Of a stretch of DNA of 64,000 nt, positions 53,771 through 61,485 are shown piece after piece. Source of the DNA: Sphingobacterium hotanense (GTDB lineage Bacteria > Bacteroidota > Bacteroidia > Sphingobacteriales > Sphingobacteriaceae); the NCBI RefSeq assembly GCF_008274825.1, contig NZ_CP030848.1:1178001-1242000 (forward strand), given 5' to 3'. The notes beneath the pieces are model-generated. The model saw only the letters and a program-made list of their open reading frames with translations, was not told where the DNA came from and did not search any database. The position numbers and the translations under genes are program-made. The first letter of the stretch is position 1; each line of letters starts with the position of its first letter.

Positions 53771-55378
53771 TTAATTTCGTTTTCTGACAAATATTAAACC
53801 AATTGATATCAAACCTGTTAACAAACAGATGTAGACGATTAAGTCGCCCGAACGCGTGTAAAATGTAAGGTTTTCGTTCAAGTTGATTTCTTGGGATAGA
53901 GCCGTTGGAACCCACCAAGATGATTTCTGCACGATATCACCTCGCTGGTTGATAAAGGCCGAGATACCGGTATTTGCTGAACGCACTACCCATCTACGGT
54001 TCTCAATCGCGCGTAATTTCGCATATTGCAGGTGCTGATCTTTCCCTGAGGTGTCGCCCCACCAACCATCATTAGTGATGACGGCAATAAATTGAGCCCC
54101 CATTTTGACATACTCAGCAACGTAATTGCCCCAGATCGACTCATAGCAAATTACCGGTGCTGCGCCTATACCACTTGCGGAGTAGAATACGCTCGGCTTG
54201 TCTTGGCTACCATAACCGCCCGTCGTTCCGCCAAAGTGTGCAAAAAAAGGCTTAAGGAGACTTAAAGCCTTGCCAAAAGGCATCAGCTCGGCTCCTGGCA
54301 CGAGCTTAGATTTGTGGTAGAATTGTAGCTTGCTACTACCATCGACCAGTACTCCCGCATTGAAGCTGTCGTAAAACATGTTTCCGATAGGCTTTGCTGT
54401 CGGCGTACGCTGATCGGCGTATAGAACATAGCTCTCGATACCTGACAGGACATTTCCATTATGGTAAGGCTCGAGGAACTGCAGTACTTTTTGGTATTGC
54501 GGATATTCTCTAAATTCCTCTTCGTTAATGCCGTTGCGGTCGGAAATTGCCGTTTCGGGCCAAATAAAAAACTCAGTATTTAGTTTTGCGACCTTCTGAG
54601 AAAGGTTCGTCAAAACGTTGAGTTGATCTTCAGGCGTTATTGGTCCCCATTTTCCAAAGGGATCGATATTAGGTTGTACCGTGACGATTTCGGATGGATT
54701 TACATGCTCTTCGTACTGACTGTACCAAATCAGGGAGGCTATAGAAGGGATTAGGATTAAACCTGCCACAGCTCCCATTAGAATCTTGTTGCTGTAGGCT
54801 TCTATTTTATTTCGCTTCTGCCAGATGAACAGGAAGAGCGCAATATTTACCAACCAAATCCAAAGCGTACCGCCATAAACACCGGTGATGCTATACCACT
54901 GTACTAGTTGGTGGCTATTCGCAAATCCGTTGCCTAGGGTCATCCAAGGGAATGAAAGCTCCCAAGACTGGTGTAGATATTCATAGGCTACCCAAAAAGA
55001 GATTAAGCCCATAAAACTGATGAGGATGCTGTTTCTTTTCCGCATTTGATAGTACAGTCGGAAGGCAAGCCCCATAAGTAAGGGTGCAAGAGTGTAAGGG
55101 ATGAGGGATATCAGCAAGGAAGGCATGGCATCCAAAAAAGCGTTCATGGCATTATAGACCCAGTAAATGGAAGCAGTGTTCCAAACCACTCCCGTTAGGA
55201 AGGCTAATGCAAATACCTTGCGACCTTTGTTTTTGTAATCGCCACGAATGGTTTGTTCCACCGCGATAAGTAGAGGGACAAAGGCAACCAAAAGAAGGAT
55301 CGCTGTGTAGGGGATGGGCGGCCAAGCCAGCCACAAAAGGAAAGCTGATAATAAAGCTAACAGATAGTTTGATTTCAT
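53771..55378 (-). CDS. lnt: Apolipoprotein N-acyltransferase
   Basis: Inner-membrane enzyme that adds the third acyl chain to lipoproteins. 535 residues: about eight TM helices (1-215, plus one near the C-terminus) and a periplasmic nitrilase domain (about 230-500) with the triad: Glu in FFIWPETAIS, Lys in FYHKSKLVPGAELMPFGK, Cys in APVICYESIWG. Preceded 4 bases upstream by the PH/SHOCT gene, so probably co-transcribed with it. Functional relevance: the window encodes several lipoproteins. Confidence 0.94.
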   Translation of the reverse strand: MKSNYLLALLSAFLLWLAWPPIPYTAILLLVAFVPLLIAVEQTIRGDYKNKGRKVFALAFLTGVVWNTASIYWVYNAMNAFLDAMPSLLISLIPYTLAPLLMGLAFRLYYQMRKRNSILISFMGLISFWVAYEYLHQSWELSFPWMTLGNGFANSHQLVQWYSITGVYGGTLWIWLVNIALFLFIWQKRNKIEAYSNKILMGAVAGLILIPSIASLIWYSQYEEHVNPSEIVTVQPNIDPFGKWGPITPEDQLNVLTNLSQKVAKLNTEFFIWPETAISDRNGINEEEFREYPQYQKVLQFLEPYHNGNVLSGIESYVLYADQRTPTAKPIGNMFYDSFNAGVLVDGSSKLQFYHKSKLVPGAELMPFGKALSLLKPFFAHFGGTTGGYGSQDKPSVFYSASGIGAAPVICYESIWGNYVAEYVKMGAQFIAVITNDGWWGDTSGKDQHLQYAKLRAIENRRWVVRSANTGISAFINQRGDIVQKSSWWVPTALSQEINLNENLTFYTRSGDLIVYICLLTGLISIGLIFVRKRN

Positions 55379-55382
55379 GAAC

Positions 55383-56171
55383 TTATAGTGTGCTTAAGAT
55401 CTCAGCTTTTTTGGTTTCGTATTCTGCTTGTGTGATCAGTTGCTTGTCGTATAGCGTTTTTAGCTTTTTCAGTTTCAGCGTGATTTCATCGTCCTCTTCT
55501 GCCTTTGGTGCTGCTGCAGCGTATGAGGAAGGGGGAGTGGATGGCGATTGAAAGCCGCTTTGGCGCTGATCCTGTCTTTGGAATGTATCGTTCAGGGAAG
55601 GAGCCGTAATTGGCCTTTCCTCTCTTTTTTCTTCTTCTACGCTAGGTTTAGTCACTTCGGTTGCCGGAGCCACGACAGGTTTTTCCAGCTCAGGCTTAGG
55701 CGTTGGAGTAGGAGTACCATATACAGGTTTGTTTTCAATAACAATCTTGCTTTCTTTTGGCTCTTGCTTTTGATTTTGAAGGTTGTCTAATGCTGCTTTG
55801 ATAAGCTGGTATAATTTACGAGCCTGTGTTTTCGGAATGTAGTCAATGGTCAGGTTTTCTCCAGTAAATGGGATCACCGTTACTTTAGATCCGAATATTT
55901 CTTCCTTAAAGGCGATATCTTTCACTTCTTGCCATGCGAAGATTTCGAAGTTTGTTGCTAAACCTAGCTTCGTGAATTCGCAAAGGAAAAGGCGTTTATT
56001 GCTTACTGTAATGCTATCAGGCAATAAAGTAACAGCAGGTTTCTTTTGTAATGCAATATAATTGATCGATTCGCCAGGCGTAAGCATGTCGAGAATCTTC
56101 CCATGAATCTTTTCTACAACTTTCGGATCTTGGCCGTCTTGTATGTACTTATCAATTTGGTAATTTTCCAT
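55383..56171 (-). CDS. PH-like and SHOCT domain protein
   Basis: 262 residues. N-terminal PH-like (bPH/YdjO-type) domain (about 15-130; LTPGESINYIALQKKPAVTL, DSITVSNKRLFLCEFTKLGL), a Pro/Glu-rich linker (about 135-220) and a C-terminal SHOCT helix pair (LKKLKTLYDKQLITQAEYET, KKAEILSTL). SHOCT is a short oligomerisation motif often joined to membrane-bending PH domains; role unknown. Leftward, directly before lnt. Confidence 0.8.
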   Translation of the reverse strand: MENYQIDKYIQDGQDPKVVEKIHGKILDMLTPGESINYIALQKKPAVTLLPDSITVSNKRLFLCEFTKLGLATNFEIFAWQEVKDIAFKEEIFGSKVTVIPFTGENLTIDYIPKTQARKLYQLIKAALDNLQNQKQEPKESKIVIENKPVYGTPTPTPKPELEKPVVAPATEVTKPSVEEEKREERPITAPSLNDTFQRQDQRQSGFQSPSTPPSSYAAAAPKAEEDDEITLKLKKLKTLYDKQLITQAEYETKKAEILSTL

Positions 56172-56210
56172 TGATTCAAGATTTAATAAAATAAATACGT
56201 GTTTCTAATT

Positions 56211-56876
56211 CTATTCTGCCCCAGCGACACAAAATACAAATTCGCCTTTGATAGGGTTTTGTTCAAAATGTTGTTTCAATTCGGTCAATGTTCCACGAAC
56301 GGTTTCTTCGTAGAGTTTGCTGATCTCTCTGGATAAAGAAGCTTGACGCTCTTCGCCGAATACGAGAATGAATTCTTCGATGGTTTTCAAGATTCGATGT
56401 GGCGACTCGTAGAATATCATGGTTCTTTTCTCTTCAGCTAATGCTTTAAGGCGTGTTTGTCTACCCTTCTTAACAGGAAGAAATCCTTCGAAGCAGAAGC
56501 GATCATTAGGAAGGCCTGAGTTCACTAGTGCCGGAACGAAGGCTGTTGCGCCCGGTAGGCATTGTACTTCTAATCCCTCTTTGATACTTTCACGAACTAA
56601 TAAGAAGCCTGGGTCTGAGATTGCTGGAGTGCCAGCATCTGAAATTAAGGCGATTTGTTGTCCTTCTTTCATCAGTCGGATAATCTCCGATACGGCTTTA
56701 TGTTCATTATGTTGGTGATGAGCAAATACTTTTTTCTCAATGCCAAAGTGCTTTAATAAAGGAGCGCTGGTTCGAGTATCTTCGGCCAATATGATATCGA
56801 CCTGTTTTAAGACGTTGATAGCCCTGAAAGTCATATCTTCCAAGTTTCCAATCGGTGTAGGGACTATATATAACAT
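56211..56876 (-). CDS. rsmI: 16S rRNA (cytidine(1402)-2'-O)-methyltransferase
   Basis: Tetrapyrrole-methylase-fold enzyme modifying C1402 of 16S rRNA. 221 residues: MLYIVPTPIGNLEDMTFRAI (start), EDTRTSAPLLKHFGI, ALISDAGTPAISDPGFLLVR, LPGATAFVPALVNSGLPNDR and FCFEGFLPVKKGRQTRLKAL, the standard RsmI pattern. Somewhat shorter than the enterobacterial protein at the C-terminus. Preceded by a thioesterase gene 63 bases upstream. Confidence 0.96.
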   Translation of the reverse strand: MLYIVPTPIGNLEDMTFRAINVLKQVDIILAEDTRTSAPLLKHFGIEKKVFAHHQHNEHKAVSEIIRLMKEGQQIALISDAGTPAISDPGFLLVRESIKEGLEVQCLPGATAFVPALVNSGLPNDRFCFEGFLPVKKGRQTRLKALAEEKRTMIFYESPHRILKTIEEFILVFGEERQASLSREISKLYEETVRGTLTELKQHFEQNPIKGEFVFCVAGAE

Positions 56877-56939
56877 ACGCCAAAGATAAGGAATAATGCT
56901 TTAGAATTATGTTTTGCTTTAGGTAATGCCAATCTGAAA

Positions 56940-57383
56940 CTATTCGTCAATTTCCACGTAATCCTCTGATCGCGGGATTTTATCTAAAACAGGGAGCCAA
57001 GCGTCAGGAACCGCAGCTAACTTACGTTCTACTAAGTTCATCCATGCGCCATCAACTACGACTACGGCCGCTCTAACACCGTTCTGTTTGAAAATCTCAT
57101 GTCGGAAGGAGAACCTTGAGTTCTTACGGTTGAATTTGCTGATCTCTACAGTAACTTTGATATATTCATCCAAGCTGATTTCACGATGATAGTTGAGCTC
57201 CTCGCGGAATAGAATAGGACCGATCTTCATTTTTGAGAACTCTGACAACGACAGGCCGAGTTGATTGAGCATGTTGCTTCTTGCTTGCGCACAGAAATCT
57301 GCATATGCAGAATGCCGCAAGTGAACATTTGCATCGATTTGCGACCAAAGAACTTGGCCTTCATAAAACACTTTATTTTCCAT
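56940..57383 (-). CDS. Acyl-CoA thioesterase (4HBT/hotdog family)
   Basis: 147 residues with a hotdog fold: FYEGQVLWSQIDANVHLRHS with the DxNxHxxxxxY catalytic region (SQIDANVHLRHSAYADFCAQ), then GPILFREELNYHREISLDEY and SRFSFRHEIFKQNGVRAAVV. The YbgC-like pattern of acyl-CoA thioesterases is clear; the substrate is not. Leftward upstream of rsmI. Promoter not identified. Confidence 0.85.
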   Translation of the reverse strand: MENKVFYEGQVLWSQIDANVHLRHSAYADFCAQARSNMLNQLGLSLSEFSKMKIGPILFREELNYHREISLDEYIKVTVEISKFNRKNSRFSFRHEIFKQNGVRAAVVVVDGAWMNLVERKLAAVPDAWLPVLDKIPRSEDYVEIDE

Positions 57384-57693
57384 AAATAACCTTTACTGAA
57401 TTGATTCTCTAAAATAGCAATAGTTTCAATTAAAGATGAATTATTAAAATCAGAACTTCTTCAAAGAAGGGCGCATACCTGAAATGATAATTTCCTATAA
57501 GATGATATGGTGTTCTAAAACAGCTTCTTGTCAGTAATAACGATTTTTTTAAATGAAATATGTTTAACTTTAGTTATAATATTATACGAAATAAAATTAT
57601 ATTTACCGTCGTCAACCAATTTACATTAACACAATTATTAGTATTATCCTGTAGCTGGAAAAATTATTACCATTATGTTTAATTTTACTTATT
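57384..57693. other. AT-rich region upstream of the surface-peptide locus
   Basis: 310 bases of very AT-rich sequence between the leftward thioesterase gene and the first short peptide. It must carry both promoters. I see no gene, repeat or clear promoter box in it. Confidence 0.5.
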
Positions 57694-57894
57694 ATGCAGA
57701 ATAAGCAAGACGGAGGCTGCTCTAACGATAAAAAGAAGCTTCCATACACCAGTCCAAAGATTACCATGCAAGAATTGCAGGGCGAACAGTCATCATTTAT
57801 ACCTCAATCAAACCCTAATAACAATAGAAGCGTGCTTTCATCCCCAATGGAAGTTCACAAGAAGGAGCATATCTGTAATAGAAATCAAAAATAA
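57694..57894 (+). CDS. Short peptide with KKLPY-type motif
   Basis: 66 residues: MQNKQDGGCSNDKKKLPYTS, then PKITMQELQGEQSSFIPQ and an Asn/Ser-rich tail. It shares the block KKLPYxxPxIxM...GE/GN with the 67-residue peptide at 58279. Such K-x-P-Y-x-x-P short proteins occur near fimbrillin-like genes in Bacteroidota. No signal peptide is visible, so export may use another route or not occur. A hairpin terminator follows at 57933. Function unknown. Confidence 0.55.
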   Translation: MQNKQDGGCSNDKKKLPYTSPKITMQELQGEQSSFIPQSNPNNNRSVLSSPMEVHKKEHICNRNQK

Positions 57895-58278
57895 TTTTAT
57901 TAACTAGAGCGGTAGACTAAACTACCCAGACAACACCTAGAAGAAAGGTGTATTTTTAAAATTTCCATCTTATTATTAAAAATAAAGGTGCCTATATCTA
58001 TTTGTTGTATTCATATTCATTGTATTGCTAACTATATTTTAACGAAATATTATTAAATATTAACAATAATTAGAAAAATGACGCTTATTGCTTAGCGCCT
58101 CAATAATTAATGGTTTTTAAACTATTTAAATTATTAATATAATAGTTTTAATAGAAATAATTATTCGTTTAATGAAAATTTATTATATTTGAATTTCCCA
58201 AGATCACTTACTTATTCACTATCATCGATAAAAGCCGATGACGAGGAATTCTCAAATATTAAATAGCATAATTAAACA
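57895..58278. other. AT-rich intergenic region between the two peptide genes
   Basis: 384 bases, over 75% A/T by eye. It begins with a terminator (57933-57957) and then contains low-complexity AT sequence in which the second promoter must lie. No gene or structured RNA recognised. Confidence 0.5.
57933..57957 (+). terminator. Terminator after the first short peptide gene
   Basis: Stem acacct (57933-57938) / aggtgt (57946-57951), then attttt; AT-rich and short-stemmed, so moderate. Confidence 0.5.
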
Positions 58279-58482
58279 ATGAATTGTAAACCCCTTCATG
58301 CAGACATTAAAAAGATAAAGAAACTACCCTACAAAAGACCTTCCATATCCATGCTTGTTATCGATATGGAAGGTAACCTCGCTGCTACTTCATCATTCAT
58401 TACTACCGAGAGAAATAATCACACTCCGAAGGTAGAAGATTGGGTGGAAGATGAAGGCCCAACATATAGAATGGAATTCTAG
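58279..58482 (+). CDS. Short peptide paralogue preceding the fimbrillin-like gene
   Basis: 67 residues: MNCKPLHADIKKIKKLPYKR, then PSISMLVIDMEGNLAATSSF and an acidic C-terminus (VEDWVEDEGP). Shares KKLPYxxPxIxM with the peptide at 57694 and has EGNLAATSS, similar to short peptides encoded next to Bacteroidota fimbrillin/Mfa genes. It lies 27 bases before the fimbrillin-like gene, so it is probably co-transcribed. Function unknown. Confidence 0.55.
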   Translation: MNCKPLHADIKKIKKLPYKRPSISMLVIDMEGNLAATSSFITTERNNHTPKVEDWVEDEGPTYRMEF

Positions 58483-58509
58483 CTATCAATAAATCAAACC
58501 CTATTCATT

Positions 58510-60315
58510 ATGAATCTTATTAGACGATACTTATTCGCCCCATTTCTTATATTCTTTCTCATACTTAGTGCCTGTGAGAAGCCTCCTCATCTAAGGGAGG
58601 GCATAGCAGACGGAGACTTTATCTTATCTTTTGAAATCGAAGGTTTGAACGCGTCCGAGACAATAGAACCAATATTAAAACCAGCAGATCATCCCACGAG
58701 AAGCGCACGTGCTCAGCAACTTATTTTCGACAAGGACAACTCTCGGGAGAAAAGGGAGATAGTAGCACGTAAAATAACAGAGTTTAAAGGACTTGAAGCT
58801 CGTCTACTCTTGGAAGAGATTCCGTTGGATAGACCTTTAAAGGAGGATAGTCGCTCATCTATACAGACCAAAGGTTCTAAGGCGTCAATTGAGAAGCGTG
58901 CTCTTAGCAACATGAGCCCTAACAAAAGGTATCGAGTACTCATATTCAATACAAACACGGCAGGAGAGGCTACAACTTACGTCAATCAATCACAAGGTGT
59001 TGTGGGCTCCCCATTAAAGATTCCTGTATATCGGAATAAGACTTACCGATGGTTTGCATATTCTTACAATAGAGAAGAAGATATCCCTGCGATAAACTCC
59101 ATCGGATATAATGTGCCAGTCACCGCAAACCTGAATAGCTCAGAAAACGACTTTCTTTATAGTACAGGGCTTATTAAGACTTCCGGTGTCGTTAATGGCG
59201 AAAATCCAATAAGCATCACATTTAGCAGGCAGCTAGCAAGAATATGATTCGAAATCATCGCAAGAGGAGTATTTGCAACAATTAACTCCGCAGATGTGGA
59301 TGTCGTGGCGTCTAATTCAGGATTAAAGAATGGTCTATTTTCGATATTGAATGGTAGTTACAGTAGTACTTCAAATGTCAATATGCTAAGCTATCGTACA
59401 TGGAATCCTGTAATAAGCGACACGGTCCCATTAAATTGGGCAGTATACAGAGATTTCTATACTACCGCTAACTCCTCAGCAGTGCGTCTAAGCTTAAAAA
59501 TCAATGAGATAATCGTTACTTCGGAGCGTATCAACGATAATGCTCCTAATACACGAAGCCAAATACCTCGTACCTTTCAAAATGTTGATTTTACCTTCCC
59601 AGATTTTATTGCCAAACCCGGACATCGCTACCAAGCACTATTAGAATTGTTGGAGTCACCAATTAAGCGGGGAACAGCTTATTGGGCGAGAGGGAATTTA
59701 TACTATGATGAAAGCGTTGATAGGAATAAATATCGATTCAGATATGATAACCCTCATATCCGAAATATAAATAATGGCATTCACAATATTGGAGATAGCG
59801 ATTACTGGTATGGAGGAATTACTCCTCACGCACCACCTAATGAGCAGGATGACCCTTGTAAGATGGTTTATCCTGAAGGGCTTTGGAGGCTTCCAACTCC
59901 TGATGAATACAACTCATTAATCGGCTCTACTGACCCTAAAGTAATCAGAAGAAACCAACTAAGAAATGAAGGATGGTATATAAGCTGGGATAATGCATCA
60001 AATATCGGCGCGCCGCGCCATCCGCATGGACATCTTATTTTTACTGCGCTAGGAAACAAGGATGCTAATGGGTATCTACAAATGTTTGATTATAAAGCTG
60101 GGAATACCGTTACTACTACCTGGTGGCCTTTTGGGGAAAGACCGGAGTATGGCGATACGGGCTATTTTAGAACAAGTGGTATTAATAACTACTTTGTTAT
60201 GAATTATAGAAGATCTACAGGGAACACAAACCTACGCCTTTTGGTGTCCACTAATCGAAATAATATCGCCGCCCCAATACGCTGCGTTCGCAAGGTAGCT
60301 CCAAACCTTAGCTAA
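58510..60315 (+). pseudogene. Fimbrillin-like lipoprotein gene interrupted by an in-frame TGA
   Basis: Frame one runs from ATG 58510 to TGA at 59245-59247 (245 residues); the same frame stays open from 59248 to the TAA at 60313-60315 (the GTG at 59296 could restart it), about 601 codons in all. The first part has a lipobox LSAC (Cys about 22) and beta-rich sequence (FILSFEIEGLNASETIEP, RYRVLIFNTNTAGEATTYV). The stop falls in a strand, ITFSRQLARI, stop, FEIIARGVF, which is where a fimbrillin domain core continues, so CGA to TGA is likely. The second part ends in a FISUMP-like module (EGLWRLPTPDEYNSLIG). Probably inactivated. Confidence 0.7.
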
Positions 60316-60324
60316 AAAATAAGA

Positions 60325-60354
60325 AAGAGGCCTCCGTTTCCGGAAGCCTCTTTT
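60325..60354. terminator. Bidirectional terminator
   Basis: Stem aagaggc-ctccg / cggaa-gcctctt with a tttc loop and A/T tracts on both sides; it ends the rightward fimbrillin-like gene and lies about 50 bases past the stop of the leftward phytase gene. Confidence 0.85.
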
Positions 60355-60402
60355 ATAAACAATTTGCTCTTATTTTTAATAACGCTTTAAAGTATCTATC
60401 AA

Positions 60403-61464
60403 CTATTTCTTTGCGTTGATGCTATCTTGAAAGATCTGCCAGTCATAATAATGAAAAACCATTCCGTTGCTCATTGCTACCAACATTCCTTTCGGAAACT
60501 TACTACCTATAGGAAGTGATATCGCATCCGCACCGTCACATTCAACTGCTGATACCGGAACTTCGGTAATCAATTGATGCTGATTCGGATTCCCCGCAAC
60601 ACCTTCTCTTGGGTAGATGTTGAAAGAGTTATTCTGCTGATTCGATACTAAAATATAACCAGTGCTATCCGAAGATTGATAAATCGCAATACCCTCATGG
60701 TCTTCTTTGAAATCCGTCTTACCAAATACAGCAAGCTCTTGATTTCCATGCGCAGGGTCTGCATAGTATTTATGTATGCCAAAGCCTTCATCAGAGTAAT
60801 AGATATACCCTAATTGGTTATCCACAGCGATAGCTTCGATTTCTTTACCACCCTCGAATTTACCAAACTCACGCACTTTTTTACCAACTACCGTTCCACC
60901 ATTATCAATTAGATCATACTGGAACAAGTATCTTCCAGATTCTCCAGTTTTTCTACCAACAATTGCTTGAATTTTGTTGCCTGTAGAATCCGCTTTCGTG
61001 TACAAAGCGATTCCCATTGGCGAGCGATCTTTTTCTCCTTCGAATACCGGGATTCCACCATTATCGATTGCTTTAAGATCTGGCAATGTAAATACCCTGA
61101 TCTTGTTCGTGCCACGCTCTGTAACGACGGCAATATCCACGATTCTGCCATCCAGGTTGAATCCATAAGCAATATCAACATTATTTGGACGATCCAATGG
61201 CGTGACTTGATTAACGATCTTGCCCTCCATGTCATATAGATATAGACCGCCAGTCTTCTCGTGCTTGTCTGTTCCGATAACAAATACTTCGGAACTATCT
61301 TTAGGGTTTACCCAGATCGCCGGGTCATCCGTATCGTTAGGTACTACCTCGGTGATAACCGTAGGCTTCACCGCATTTTCAGCTACTGCAGCTAACTTAT
61401 CGCCCGAATTACAAGAGCTAAGAATTGCTGCAGCGAGCCCGCATATTATGATTGATTGTTTCAT
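60403..61464 (-). CDS. Beta-propeller phytase lipoprotein
   Basis: Hydrolyses phytate (inositol hexakisphosphate), releasing phosphate; family needs Ca2+. 353 residues: lipobox ILSSC (Cys about 18), then propeller blades with DDPAIWVNPKDSSEVFVIGT, DKHEKTGGLYLYDMEGKIVN, NNVDIAYGF, YIYYSDEGFGIHKYYADP and FKEDHEGIAIYQSSDSTGYI. These match the BPP signature and metal-site acidic residues. Located 21 bases downstream of a TonB-dependent receptor, a common Bacteroidota pairing. Confidence 0.92.
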   Translation of the reverse strand: MKQSIIICGLAAAILSSCNSGDKLAAVAENAVKPTVITEVVPNDTDDPAIWVNPKDSSEVFVIGTDKHEKTGGLYLYDMEGKIVNQVTPLDRPNNVDIAYGFNLDGRIVDIAVVTERGTNKIRVFTLPDLKAIDNGGIPVFEGEKDRSPMGIALYTKADSTGNKIQAIVGRKTGESGRYLFQYDLIDNGGTVVGKKVREFGKFEGGKEIEAIAVDNQLGYIYYSDEGFGIHKYYADPAHGNQELAVFGKTDFKEDHEGIAIYQSSDSTGYILVSNQQNNSFNIYPREGVAGNPNQHQLITEVPVSAVECDGADAISLPIGSKFPKGMLVAMSNGMVFHYYDWQIFQDSINAKK

Positions 61465-61485
61465 ATTTGAAATGTTTATTTTATT

